The notes under the pieces: generated by a model
What the model was told of the DNA's origin: nothing
Database searches by the model: none
What the model saw: only the letters and a program-made list of their open reading frames with translations
DNA from: Nitrosopumilus sp. b3
GTDB taxonomy: Archaea > Thermoproteota > Nitrososphaeria > Nitrososphaerales > Nitrosopumilaceae
Reading direction: 5' to 3'
DNA length: 64,000 bases
Assembly (NCBI RefSeq): GCF_014078525.1
Contig: NZ_MU078694.1
Span: forward strand, 124,001 to 188,000
Program-made: the position numbers and the translations under genes
Part shown: in pieces, positions 1-8,320 of the stretch
Layout of the letters: every line of letters begins with the position of its first letter
Numbering within the stretch: the stretch's first letter is position 1

Positions 1-154
1 CTGGATGTACTCTTGACACAATTCCTGCCTCTAACATAATATCTGCATTCCATATCATGTGGGGAACTTGAATAAACTGAATTATAGCAATTAAGATTAC
101 ACTTCCTAGTATTTTATTTTCATACCAATTCCAAAATTTGTTCCATGCATTCAT
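1..154 (-). CDS. 5'-end of a membrane protein gene, cut by the window edge
   Basis: Only the first 51 codons are present, reading from an ATG at 154 towards position 1 with no stop. The N-terminus is rich in Trp and Asn (MNAWNKFWNW), followed by a hydrophobic stretch at about residues 18-34 that looks like a signal anchor or first membrane span. I do not recognise the family, and the rest of the gene lies outside the window. The start is supported by an imperfect palindrome about 55 bp upstream and by the lack of another start nearby. Confidence 0.55.
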   Translation of the reverse strand, partial: MNAWNKFWNWYENKILGSVILIAIIQFIQVPHMIWNADIMLEAGIVSRVHP

Positions 155-207
155 GAATTGAATTTGTTTTTAATCATAATAAACAATGTGAAAATTAGAT
201 GAAACTA

Positions 208-223
208 ATTAGACCGGACTAAT
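208..223. promoter_or_regulatory. Imperfect palindrome upstream of the partial membrane gene
   Basis: ATTAGACCGGACTAAT has 5-bp arms (ATTAG/CTAAT) around a CCGG core, with one mismatched pair. It sits in the 87-bp gap between two minus-strand genes, about 54 bp upstream of the start at 154. A GC core in such AT-rich sequence resembles an operator. The role is inferred. Confidence 0.3.
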
Positions 224-241
224 ATTTTTACGCACAAATTT

Positions 242-949
242 TTATGAAATTAGCTTAAGCTTTTTTCTTTTTATTTTTTTGATAACAAGTATTGATGGAA
301 ATAATATCAATCCAATTAAAATTAAAATTGAAATTGTAATTGATGTGTAATCATTAAAAAATAATTTTGTTTCAAACCATGATTTTGGCAAAATTACAAA
401 CATGTTTTCACCTGAAAAATCTTCAATTGTTCCAATGGCCAAACTATATTTGCCAGCCTGATTTTTTTCATCAGAAACTACGACGAAATAGTTCCCATCC
501 TCTGCTATCTCTTTAGTGATCTCTTGTCTTTCCCAATAGGTTACCTGACCAAATGGTTCATAAAATTCACTTCCAGGAAAATCACCTTCGTAGAAAAATT
601 TTTCTGTTATTTGTGATTCTAATTGGGGACTTTCAGTTTGTGTCGTTTTTGGGGTAACAAAAAATAATGTTGGAGAATATTTCTCTAATCCAGAAATTTT
701 TGGTATAACAATGCTGGCATAAAATGAATCACCCTTTTTTGCATCAAAAGAGTAAAACTTTGCTTCATTTGTGCCTAAATTCTCATAAATTGCCCATGAA
801 ATTTTATGATCAGGAATATCTAAAGCTGAATCAAAATCTCTATGGGAATCATCATGTGAAATTAATTTGTGTCCGTAAGCTGGACTAGATGAAACAACAA
901 TGAGGAAAAGTAGAGAAATAATAATTTTTTTCATAAGCACTCTATTCAA
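242..949 (-). CDS. Secreted, C-terminally membrane-anchored hypothetical protein
   Basis: 235 residues. The N-terminus carries a signal peptide (Lys-Lys then a hydrophobic run, likely cleaved after about residue 26). A mostly beta-type extracellular domain follows, then one membrane span at about 207-226 and a basic cytoplasmic tail (KKIKRKKLK). This gives a cell-surface protein with its domain outside. There are no catalytic motifs I recognise. The reading frame offers Met1 or Met6; the second (MKK) is the more usual signal-peptide start. It stands alone on the minus strand. Confidence 0.7.
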   Translation of the reverse strand: MNRVLMKKIIISLLFLIVVSSSPAYGHKLISHDDSHRDFDSALDIPDHKISWAIYENLGTNEAKFYSFDAKKGDSFYASIVIPKISGLEKYSPTLFFVTPKTTQTESPQLESQITEKFFYEGDFPGSEFYEPFGQVTYWERQEITKEIAEDGNYFVVVSDEKNQAGKYSLAIGTIEDFSGENMFVILPKSWFETKLFFNDYTSITISILILIGLILFPSILVIKKIKRKKLKLIS

Positions 950-983
950 AATTAGTATTTTAAGAAGATTAAGAAAAATTCAT

Positions 984-995
984 GTTAGCACTAGT
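984..995. repeat. 12-bp direct repeat, copy 1 (GTTAGCACTAGT)
   Basis: GTTAGCACTAGT occurs here and again at 1736-1747. The two copies flank the small zinc-ribbon/flavoprotein operon at 1043-1722. This copy lies about 48 bp upstream of the first gene of that operon, where an operator could sit. Function is inferred. Confidence 0.35.
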
Positions 996-1042
996 AGATA
1001 TTTTTGAGCACTATTCATATATCAAAAGTGTCTAAAGATATC

Positions 1043-1150
1043 ATGAACTTTGAAACTATGCAAATATGTCGTAAATGTGGCAAACAATATCAGGATTGGT
1101 CATGCGACTATTGCTACACAAAATCTGTATTAATAACGACGGTGAAATGA
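1043..1150 (+). CDS. 35-aa zinc-ribbon microprotein
   Basis: A short ORF starting at ATG 1043 with two Cys pairs (CRKCG at residue 9 and CDYC at residue 21), the spacing of a minimal zinc ribbon. It ends 4 bp before the flavoprotein gene at 1155, so the two are probably co-transcribed. Too short for most gene callers; the support is the paired CxxC motifs and the tight gene order. Its partner (nucleic acid or protein) cannot be told from sequence. Confidence 0.55.
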   Translation: MNFETMQICRKCGKQYQDWSCDYCYTKSVLITTVK

Positions 1151-1154
1151 TTAC

Positions 1155-1589
1155 ATGCAGAAATTATCTCCTAATCCATTGGATAGTATGATTTATGACA
1201 AAAAAATACCAATAAGAATTGCTTTTATCAAACCTGATGGTACTCCAAATGTAATTTCTTTGTGGTATATGGTAGAGAATGAAAAAATTTACTGTGCTAC
1301 ACAGAAATCTGCAAAAATAGTTTCATATTTGAAGAATAATCCTAAATGTGGATTTGAAATTGCAGCTGATAAACCTCCCTACCGGGGAGTTCGGGGAAGT
1401 GGCTCTGTAAAAATTATTGAGGAAAATGCTTCTGAAACACTTGAGGTTCTAATAAAGAAATATTTGGGAGATAAAGAATCTACTCTCTCAAAATTTTTAC
1501 GGGAAAATTCAAAATCTGAAGTGGCAATTGAAATTACTCCTGACAAATTATTCAATTATGATTACTCAAAAAGGATGAAGGATGCTTAA
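1155..1589 (+). CDS. PPOX-fold flavin/F420-dependent oxidoreductase
   Basis: 144 residues of the pyridoxamine 5'-phosphate oxidase-like split-barrel superfamily. The pattern seen is an N-terminal strand with RIAFIKPDGTPNV, then SLWYMVENEKIYCAT, then a KxxxYLKNNPKCGFEI segment and a GVRGSGSVKI strand. Such proteins bind FMN or F420 in a dimer and reduce small cofactors or xenobiotics; the substrate is unknown. It lies between two zinc-ribbon microproteins and overlaps the downstream one by 8 bp. A second PPOX protein in the window is at 46518-46916. Confidence 0.8.
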   Translation: MQKLSPNPLDSMIYDKKIPIRIAFIKPDGTPNVISLWYMVENEKIYCATQKSAKIVSYLKNNPKCGFEIAADKPPYRGVRGSGSVKIIEENASETLEVLIKKYLGDKESTLSKFLRENSKSEVAIEITPDKLFNYDYSKRMKDA

Positions 1590-1722
1590 ATTGATCAATG
1601 AAGATAGATGTCCTACATGTGGTTCTAAAAATTTCGAATCCAATGACTCTGAAAAAAATTCTGATGGGACACAAATTGTGAAGAATCAATGCAATAACTG
1701 CAAAAAATTTTGGTATTCATGA
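1582..1722 (+). CDS. 46-aa zinc-ribbon protein
   Basis: Starts at ATG 1582 inside the last codons of the flavoprotein gene (8-bp overlap, different frame), so translation is likely coupled. It has CPTC at residue 10 and CNNC at residue 37 separated by a polar loop, the layout of a TFIIS/InsA-like zinc ribbon. A nucleic-acid-binding role is plausible by fold, but not shown. Confidence 0.6.
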   Translation: MLKLINEDRCPTCGSKNFESNDSEKNSDGTQIVKNQCNNCKKFWYS

Positions 1723-1735
1723 GTAAATAAGCCTG

Positions 1736-1747
1736 GTTAGCACTAGT
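1736..1747. repeat. 12-bp direct repeat, copy 2 (GTTAGCACTAGT)
   Basis: Second copy of the 12-mer found at 984-995, here just 3' of the zinc-ribbon operon and about 55 bp upstream of the next gene. See the first copy. Confidence 0.35.
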
Positions 1748-1801
1748 CAAAAAATTACCTCTAGATTATATTTTAGAAACACCATATACCAGTGAGGAGA
1801 A

Positions 1802-2116
1802 ATGCAACAAACAACAAACAAAAAAACACCACAGCTAAAGTTTCTAGCAATCTTTGCTGTTGCCACTTCAGTGATACTAGTTTTGACAATTACTCCTTGG
1901 AACATAATTCCAACTCTAGTAACTGAAGATGTCACAGTAATTGCTGTAACTGACTACGGTTGTGTTGGAGAGTCCATCTTAGGGCATTCCGTTGTTGTTT
2001 CTAATTGTGATGCAGCAGTTGGAGATATAGTGTCTGCAACATTTTATGTGCCTGCAATGGAACAAAACGGATTCTATGATAGAATTGAGGACAAGCTAGA
2101 AATGGTAAATCCTTAA
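1802..2116 (+). CDS. Small N-terminally anchored exported protein
   Basis: 104 residues. Residues 1-13 are polar and basic, 14-36 form one hydrophobic span, and the rest is an exported domain with two Cys (DYGCVG and SNCDA), possibly a disulfide. An ATTATA box at 1775-1780 lies about 24 bp before the ATG and a GAGGAG sequence lies immediately upstream, both supporting ATG 1802. The ORF ends just 5 bp before the convergent cysS gene. Family not recognised. Confidence 0.6.
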   Translation: MQQTTNKKTPQLKFLAIFAVATSVILVLTITPWNIIPTLVTEDVTVIAVTDYGCVGESILGHSVVVSNCDAAVGDIVSATFYVPAMEQNGFYDRIEDKLEMVNP

Positions 2117-2121
2117 TCTCT

Positions 2122-3516
2122 TTATTTTTTATTTTCTGCTTTGATATTCTCTTTTTTCATCCAAATGGTTTTTTCTTTATGATCGATTAATTCTACATTC
2201 ATCTCATTTAATTTATCTCTAATTTTATCTGCCTCGTCAAATTGCTTTTCTTTTCTAAATGTCTCCCTTGATAAAATTAGATTGTCGATTTCATGTTTAT
2301 TTTTTTCAGTCATTTCAGGAATTTTCAATCCTAAAATTTCAAGCATTCTTTTAAGTTCTTTTTTGATGGTGTGTGCATCTTCTTTGCCTAGTTTCTCCTC
2401 AGCAGCCAGTCTATTGGTCTCTTTTACGAGTTGAAAAAATGCAGATAAGGCTAGATGTGTATTGAGATCACTATCTAATGCATTATCAAAGTCTTTGTTT
2501 GCCTTGTCAATTATTGAATTTACCTCTATATTGTTTTCACTATTTGCATGAATCAACTCATAGTAGCACGTTTCTACTTGTCTCCATTTGATCAAATTCT
2601 CTTTTAGTAATTCTTCAGAGTAGTCAATTGGTTTTGAATAGTGCCCTGACAGACAAAATAATCTGATAATATTTGGCCCCCAGTTCTCAAGTACATGCTT
2701 GATTGATTTGATATTTCCAAGTGATTTTGACATTTTCTCGCCATTTATTGTCACCATTCCAACATGCATCCATATCTTTGCAAATTGTGTACCGGTACAT
2801 GATTCGGATTGAGCTATTTCGTTTTCATGATGTGGAAAAATTAAATCCCTTCCGCCTCCATGAATATCAAAATTCTCACCTAGGTACTTTATGCTCATAG
2901 CAGAGCATTCTATGTGCCATCCAGGACGTCCTTTGCCCCATGGACTATCCCAAAGAGGCTCTTTCTCTGAGAATTTCCATACTGCAAAATCTAGTGGATC
3001 ATTTTTAGCTTCATCGACTTCTATTCTTGCACCTGATTGAAGCTCATCTATTTTTTTCTTTGATAGCTTTCCATATTCTGGAAATTTTGATACTGCAAAA
3101 TATACTCCATTTTTAGTAATGTATGCGATTTCTTTTTCAATTAGTTTTTCAATAAATTCTATTATATCTCCAATATGCTCTGTTGCCTTTGGATAGTTTG
3201 TTGCATGCTTTACATTTAAGCCATCAAAATCTTTAAAATAATTTTCAATGTATTTTGTACTGATTTTCTCAGCTGTAGTGTTCTCCGAATCCGCACGATT
3301 AATTATTTTATCATCTACATCTGTGAAATTTTGAATGAATTCTATTTCGACATTCTTGCTTTCCAAATATCTTCTTAGCACGTCAAAAACTATGACGGTT
3401 CTTGCATGACCGATGTGTGACTCATCATAAACAGTAACTCCACACAAGTAAATTTTGATCTTTTTAGAAATATCTAACTCCTGTTCTGAATTAAGCAAAG
3501 TATCTTGGATTTTCAT
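2122..3516 (-). CDS. cysS: Cysteinyl-tRNA synthetase
   Basis: Charges tRNA-Cys with cysteine and ATP in the cytoplasm. 464 residues, the normal length for a class I CysRS. Seen: zinc-ligand Cys25 in YLCGVTVYD, the HIGH motif at 34-37, the FPHHENEIAQ segment holding further zinc ligands near 230, and KMSKS at 261-265, followed by the helical DALR-type anticodon domain. It lies 3 bp downstream of nadE on the same strand, so the two form an operon. Start ATG at 3516 gives a family-typical N-terminus. Confidence 0.97.
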   Translation of the reverse strand: MKIQDTLLNSEQELDISKKIKIYLCGVTVYDESHIGHARTVIVFDVLRRYLESKNVEIEFIQNFTDVDDKIINRADSENTTAEKISTKYIENYFKDFDGLNVKHATNYPKATEHIGDIIEFIEKLIEKEIAYITKNGVYFAVSKFPEYGKLSKKKIDELQSGARIEVDEAKNDPLDFAVWKFSEKEPLWDSPWGKGRPGWHIECSAMSIKYLGENFDIHGGGRDLIFPHHENEIAQSESCTGTQFAKIWMHVGMVTINGEKMSKSLGNIKSIKHVLENWGPNIIRLFCLSGHYSKPIDYSEELLKENLIKWRQVETCYYELIHANSENNIEVNSIIDKANKDFDNALDSDLNTHLALSAFFQLVKETNRLAAEEKLGKEDAHTIKKELKRMLEILGLKIPEMTEKNKHEIDNLILSRETFRKEKQFDEADKIRDKLNEMNVELIDHKEKTIWMKKENIKAENKK

Positions 3517-3519
3517 TTT

Positions 3520-4311
3520 CTAATCCCTGTTTGGTTTTCGTGCCGGCAATCTTTTGTGCTCACTGTTTATGTTTAGTTGGTAAATCTTTTCTACAAGTGA
3601 CTTATCAATTTGGGTTAATTCTGAAGTTTCATCAACAGTTTTTTTCTTTTCAAATAAGCAATACAAGATGGAATCAATTTCTTCATATGTTGCCCCCAAC
3701 TCTTCTTCTGCAACATGGTCTTTCCACAAATGCGGACTACTCTTTTTTGAAATAACATTTTCTGGAACTCCGAGATATTTTGCAATCTCTCTTACCTGTA
3801 GCTTGTAGAGTGAAATAATGGGAGTAATGTCTGATGCACCATCACCATATTTTGTAAAATATCCCATAAGGTACTCACTTTTATCACTTGATCCTAAAAC
3901 AAGATAGTTTTTGGCATTTGCATAGTAGTACAAAATATTTGTTCGAATTCTTGCACGTAGATTTCCCTTTGCCCAGCCATTTGGTTCTAGATACATAGAA
4001 TATTCATTTACAATTGGTTTGATGTCAATTAACTTGTATTCGATTCCTGTAAGGGAAATCATTTTGAGGGCATCATCCGTTTCAGACTTTGGAGTCATTG
4101 AAGTATCAGGCATTATCAATGCAACAGTTTTTTCTTTTAACTGTCTTTTACAAAGATAAGCTAAAACTGCAGAATCAATTCCGCCACTTAGACCTAGAAT
4201 AACCCCGTTTGCATGATTTTTTTCTATTTCATCTGATAGAAACTTTTCAAATGTTTGTGTAATTGAAGTATAATCCTGATTTTTTATTTCATTAATGATG
4301 TCTTGATTCAA
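3520..4311 (-). CDS. nadE: NAD+ synthetase, ammonia-dependent
   Basis: Makes NAD+ from deamido-NAD+, ATP and ammonia. 263 residues with the ATP-pyrophosphatase loop SGGIDS at 42-47, the GSSDKSEYLMGYFTKYGDG substrate-binding stretch and the SPHLWK loop near the C-terminus. No glutaminase domain is present, so it uses free ammonia, which suits an ammonia-oxidiser. First gene of the nadE-cysS operon (3-bp gap). nadM, the preceding step of NAD synthesis, is at 20245-20775. Confidence 0.96.
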   Translation of the reverse strand: MNQDIINEIKNQDYTSITQTFEKFLSDEIEKNHANGVILGLSGGIDSAVLAYLCKRQLKEKTVALIMPDTSMTPKSETDDALKMISLTGIEYKLIDIKPIVNEYSMYLEPNGWAKGNLRARIRTNILYYYANAKNYLVLGSSDKSEYLMGYFTKYGDGASDITPIISLYKLQVREIAKYLGVPENVISKKSSPHLWKDHVAEEELGATYEEIDSILYCLFEKKKTVDETSELTQIDKSLVEKIYQLNINSEHKRLPARKPNRD

Positions 4312-4462
4312 TAATTATTTTTGATTATTCTTGAGGATAAAAATTCTCCTTAATTTGAAGTAAAAACAGTTCATTTTGAACATACATTATTCCTTATAGT
4401 AAACTATTGATGAGAAATTACAGAAAAATCTGTGCCCTACAAAACCCATACCTAACACTAGG

Positions 4463-4482
4463 GAAGGGAAATTTGTCCCTTC
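4463..4482. terminator. Stem-loop between nadE and a convergent/tandem gene
   Basis: GAAGGGA-AATTTG-TCCCTTC is a perfect 7-bp stem with a 6-base loop. It lies 3 bp downstream of the stop of the minus-strand gene at 4486-4896, so it could shape the 3' end of that transcript. The only T-rich tail is on the plus-strand side. It could also act in the nadE upstream region. Confidence 0.4.
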
Positions 4483-4485
4483 TCT

Positions 4486-4896
4486 TTATTGATTATCTAA
4501 AATTTCAAATGATGTTGAAGCTATTTCCTCTTCATGATAAATCAGAATTAATTGATGAACTCCTATTTCTGAATCATTTGTGATATGATATGGCATGTGT
4601 ATTTCGCCATTTCTTGCAGCATATGTGCTGATCTCCGTTTGAGTTTCAGTTGGTGAAATAATTACGACTGTGATTAGTGATCCTCTACTATAATCCTCGA
4701 TGAATCCTGAGATAATCAATTGCTGATAATTGTGTTTTGATTGAGGCTGCTTGAATTTCTCTTCATCTACTGCAATGAATGTCTCATCTTCTAATTCCTC
4801 TGCAAATGAAAATTGCATTAATCCAACTGCTACAAGACCTAACAATACTGGAAGGATTACTTTGCTACTCAATACTATTCTATTAATTATTGACAT
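4486..4896 (-). CDS. Exported hypothetical protein
   Basis: 136 residues with an N-terminal signal peptide or anchor (hydrophobic about 12-32, FAEE after it). A single beta-rich domain follows, reading like an Ig/fibronectin-type fold (ISGFIEDYSRGSLITVVIISP, then YHITNDSEIGVHQLILIYH). Proteins of this general make-up are common on thaumarchaeal surfaces. No enzyme motif seen. A stem-loop follows the stop codon. Confidence 0.65.
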   Translation of the reverse strand: MSIINRIVLSSKVILPVLLGLVAVGLMQFSFAEELEDETFIAVDEEKFKQPQSKHNYQQLIISGFIEDYSRGSLITVVIISPTETQTEISTYAARNGEIHMPYHITNDSEIGVHQLILIYHEEEIASTSFEILDNQ

Positions 4897-5004
4897 TAAA
4901 CCCTGAGGGAATTAATGGGAAAAATTTGGTTCCATAATGGAATTTTTTTATGATCTTTCAAAACTATGCTGTTTTTTTAAAATTTGTAATATGGTGCTAT
5001 TTTT

Positions 5005-5307
5005 TTAGACATCCACATAGATGCCGTCATCTCTGGCCTCAACTTTGTATGTTTCTAGTTTGACATCTTTTAGATAGTCAGTTAGCTCTCCTGTTTTGAT
5101 ATTATAATGCCAGAAATGCAATGGGCATTCTACAATATCTCCCTCTAGTTTTCCTGGTGCAATAGAGCCATCCTGATGAACACATAGATCATCAATTGCA
5201 TGATATCCGTCTTGATTAAAGATTGCAATTTGCTTTCCTTCTATTTTGAAGGCTTTTCCTTTTCCAGATGCGACTTCGCCTTTTTCAGCAATCTTTTTCC
5301 AAGTCAA
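5005..5307 (-). CDS. Rieske [2Fe-2S] ferredoxin-like protein
   Basis: 100 residues, a stand-alone soluble Rieske domain. The cluster ligands are visible as C42-x-H44 and C61-x-x-H64 in LCVHQD and CPLHFWHY. This is the pattern of biphenyl dioxygenase/nitrite reductase small-subunit ferredoxins rather than of bc1 Rieske subunits (no disulfide Cys pair in the boxes). There is no signal or membrane span, so it is a cytoplasmic electron carrier. Its redox partner is not in the immediate neighbourhood. A TGACA-TTTT-TGTCA hairpin lies just upstream. Confidence 0.9.
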   Translation of the reverse strand: MTWKKIAEKGEVASGKGKAFKIEGKQIAIFNQDGYHAIDDLCVHQDGSIAPGKLEGDIVECPLHFWHYNIKTGELTDYLKDVKLETYKVEARDDGIYVDV

Positions 5308-5365
5308 TGATATTCTGACATTTTTGTCATTTATTTAGATTCGCATGATAGAATTTTATAGTGTG

Positions 5366-5373
5366 CCCTAGGG
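5366..5373. promoter_or_regulatory. CCCTAGGG palindrome before ahcY
   Basis: A perfect 8-bp GC-rich palindrome ends 9 bp before the TTG start of ahcY, in otherwise AT-rich intergenic DNA shared with the divergent Rieske gene. It may be an operator; this is inferred from position and composition only. Confidence 0.25.
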
Positions 5374-5382
5374 TTTTGATTA

Positions 5383-6624
5383 TTGAGTAAAGTAAAGTCT
5401 AGTTCTAAATTGATCAAAGAGGGAAAACTATCTTACGAATGGGCTAGATCCCACATGCAAATTCTTGATAATACTATTAACAGATTTAAAAAATCAAAAC
5501 CACTAAAGGGCGTAACCCTTGGATTTTGTTTGCATATTACAAAAGAAACATCTGTCTTACTAATGGGTGCAAAAGAACTTGGTGCAACTGTTGCTTGCTG
5601 TGGTGGTAATCCGCTAACTACTCAAGATGATATTGCATCATTTTTAGCCTCTCAGGGAATTCATGTTTATGCATGGCATGGCCAATCAGTAAAGGACTAT
5701 GATTGGTGCATTGATCAGGTATTGAAGCACAAGCCTACAATTTTGACTGATGATGGTGCAGACATGAACATCAAAGCTCATTTCGATAAAAGATTCAACA
5801 CAATGGAGATTCTAGGTGCCACTGAAGAAACCACTGCAGGTGTTACTAGAATCAGAGCTGTAGAAAATCAAGGTAAACTACGTTATCCTGTAATCTTGGT
5901 AAATGAGGCATATACAAAACACATGTTTGATAATAGATATGGAACTGGACAAAGTACCATAGATGGTTATCTAAGAGCTATGAACTTACTCATGGCTTCA
6001 AAACGTGTTGTTGTAATCGGATATGGTTGGGTAGGCCGTGGTGTTGCATCAAGATTCCAAGGAATGGGGTCCAAAGTCATAGTTACTGAGATTGATCCTG
6101 TAAAAGCACTTGAAGCTCACATGGATGGATTTGAAGTAATGCCAATGTCCCAAGCTGCAAAGATTGGTGATATGTTTGTCACATGTACTGGAATGACTAG
6201 CGTAATTAGAAAAGAACATATTCTTCAAATGAAGAATGGCGCAATTATGGGCAACGTGGGCCACTTTGATGTTGAAATTGATAGTAAATTCTTGTTAAAA
6301 CAATCAAAATCTGTAAAACAGGTAAGACCAAGTCTTGATGAATGCACTTTGAAAAATGGTAAAGTGGTCTATCTAATTGGTGAGGGCAGACTAGCAAACT
6401 TGGTAGCTGCAGAAGGACATCCGCCAGAAGTTATGGCGCAGTCATTTTCGAATCAAATTTTGTCTGTTTTGTATATTCTTAAAAACCATAAAAAAATGGA
6501 AAACAAAATTATCAATGTTCCTGAAGAAATTGATAGACAAGTAGCAGTAGATGCACTTGCTGCAATGGGAGTAAAAATAGATAAACTTACTCCTGAGCAA
6601 GTAAAATATGCAAACAGCTGGTAA
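5383..6624 (+). CDS. ahcY: Adenosylhomocysteinase (S-adenosylhomocysteine hydrolase)
   Basis: Splits S-adenosylhomocysteine into adenosine and homocysteine with a tightly bound NAD+, relieving inhibition of methyltransferases. 413 residues, the usual size for the archaeal enzyme. Seen: ETTAGVTR, the NAD-binding GYGWVGRG at 213-220, NVGHFDVE and the HPPEVMAQSF segment near the C-terminus. The start is a TTG at 5383; the next in-frame ATG is 24 codons later and would remove conserved N-terminal residues. metG follows after 37 bp on the same strand. Confidence 0.96.
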   Translation: MSKVKSSSKLIKEGKLSYEWARSHMQILDNTINRFKKSKPLKGVTLGFCLHITKETSVLLMGAKELGATVACCGGNPLTTQDDIASFLASQGIHVYAWHGQSVKDYDWCIDQVLKHKPTILTDDGADMNIKAHFDKRFNTMEILGATEETTAGVTRIRAVENQGKLRYPVILVNEAYTKHMFDNRYGTGQSTIDGYLRAMNLLMASKRVVVIGYGWVGRGVASRFQGMGSKVIVTEIDPVKALEAHMDGFEVMPMSQAAKIGDMFVTCTGMTSVIRKEHILQMKNGAIMGNVGHFDVEIDSKFLLKQSKSVKQVRPSLDECTLKNGKVVYLIGEGRLANLVAAEGHPPEVMAQSFSNQILSVLYILKNHKKMENKIINVPEEIDRQVAVDALAAMGVKIDKLTPEQVKYANSW

Positions 6625-6661
6625 AACTTCTTAACCTCAATACCGTTCTTCTCAAGTATTC

Positions 6662-8320
6662 ATGAATGACAAAGCCATCATTACAAGTGCATTACCCTAT
6701 GCAAATGGTGAAATCCATTTGGGCCATGTTGCATCAACTTATCTTCCTGCCGATGTTACAACTAGATTTCTAAAACTAAATGGCGTAGAGGCTTACTATG
6801 TTTGCGCATCTGATGATTTTGGTACACCTATCTTAATCCAGTCTGAGAAAGAAGGAAAGACTCCTGCAGAATATGTTGCCCATTGGAATAAACGTGATTA
6901 TGATGATTTTTCAGCATTTAACATTGAATTTGATTATTTTTACAAGACTAGCTCACCTGAAAATATTGCATTTGTTCAAGATGTTTTCAAAAAGCTTAAT
7001 GATGCTGGACATATCTATGAACAAGAAATAATTCAATTCTATTGTAATAATGATAAAAAATTCCTCCCTGACAGATATGTAAAAGGAACATGCCCTCATT
7101 GTAAAGCAGAAGACCAATACTCTGATCTTTGTGAGAGTTGTGGCCGTGTACCTGAAGAGATTACTAATCCTAAATGTTCTCTCTGTGGACAAGTCCCAAC
7201 AAAAGAGAAAACCACACATTATTTTTTCAAACTCAAAAACTTTGGTGACTCTTTAACTAAATGGCTAGATGAAAATGAACATCTTCAAAAAGATGTGAAA
7301 AAATATGTTCAAAACTGGATAAAATCTGGATTAATTGATTGGGATATCACACGTGATATAACTTGGGGAGTTCCAGTCCCACTAGATGATGCAAAAGACA
7401 AAGTCTTCTATGGTTGGTTTGACAATCACCTTGCATACATTTCAACTGCATTAAAATTTCTAAATGATAAAGGAATTGACGGAAAAGAATTTTGGAACTC
7501 TGCTGATATCTATCACTTTATTGGAAAAGATATTGTGTACCATCATTATCTCTTCTTACCTGCAATGCGATTGGGCATAAATAAAGAATACAAGCTACCT
7601 GATTTCATTCCAACAAGAGGGCATCTTACACTACAAGGAAAGAAAATCTCTAAAAGCAGAAATTGGTATATCGGATTAAAGGACTTTTTAGAATTTTACC
7701 CTGCAGATTATCTTAGGTACTATCTTGTATCAATCAATCCTTATTCTCAGGATGACTTGAATTTTGATTGGGATGATTTTACAACTAGAATAAATTCTGA
7801 ATTGATTGGAAATCTTGGAAACTTTGTAAACCGTGCATTGGGATTCACCAAAAAAGCATTTGATGGTAAAGTACCTGAGATAGAATCCTTTGATGAAAAA
7901 GATTCTGAGGCAGAAGAAAAAATAAAAAATCTTGCTTTAGAACTTGGCTCTCTCTTGGAAGAAAATCATCTTGATAGGGCTTTGAAGAAAATAATGGAAT
8001 TTTCGTCGTTTTTTAACACCTATTTCCAACACAAGGAACCTTGGAAAAAAGGACCAGGAACTTCAAACTGTGTGTATCTTTCAGTTAATGCAGCTCATAG
8101 TATTGCCATTGCACTCTTTCCATTTCTGCCTGAATCTGCACAAAAAATCTGGAAACAGCTAGGACTTTCTGGAAATATTATTGATTCATCATGGAGTAAA
8201 ATTTCTGAATTTGCTGTACCTGCAGGTCATGTTCTGGGTGATGCTTCTCCTCTGTTTGTCAAAGTCGAAGAATCTGACATTGAAAAACACAAGCAGCAAT
8301 TAGGATCATTTGAGAAATGA
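6662..8320 (+). CDS. metG: Methionyl-tRNA synthetase
   Basis: Charges tRNA-Met. 552 residues: HLGH at 19-22, a two-knuckle zinc insert with Cys144/147, 157/160 and 172/175 (CPHC, CESC, CSLC), KISKS at 328-332 and a helical anticodon domain. It stops after the catalytic/anticodon core; the C-terminal EMAP/Trbp111-like tRNA-binding domain of many MetRS proteins is absent, as is common in archaea. The stop overlaps the next gene by 4 bp (ATGA), indicating coupling. Confidence 0.96.
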   Translation: MNDKAIITSALPYANGEIHLGHVASTYLPADVTTRFLKLNGVEAYYVCASDDFGTPILIQSEKEGKTPAEYVAHWNKRDYDDFSAFNIEFDYFYKTSSPENIAFVQDVFKKLNDAGHIYEQEIIQFYCNNDKKFLPDRYVKGTCPHCKAEDQYSDLCESCGRVPEEITNPKCSLCGQVPTKEKTTHYFFKLKNFGDSLTKWLDENEHLQKDVKKYVQNWIKSGLIDWDITRDITWGVPVPLDDAKDKVFYGWFDNHLAYISTALKFLNDKGIDGKEFWNSADIYHFIGKDIVYHHYLFLPAMRLGINKEYKLPDFIPTRGHLTLQGKKISKSRNWYIGLKDFLEFYPADYLRYYLVSINPYSQDDLNFDWDDFTTRINSELIGNLGNFVNRALGFTKKAFDGKVPEIESFDEKDSEAEEKIKNLALELGSLLEENHLDRALKKIMEFSSFFNTYFQHKEPWKKGPGTSNCVYLSVNAAHSIAIALFPFLPESAQKIWKQLGLSGNIIDSSWSKISEFAVPAGHVLGDASPLFVKVEESDIEKHKQQLGSFEK

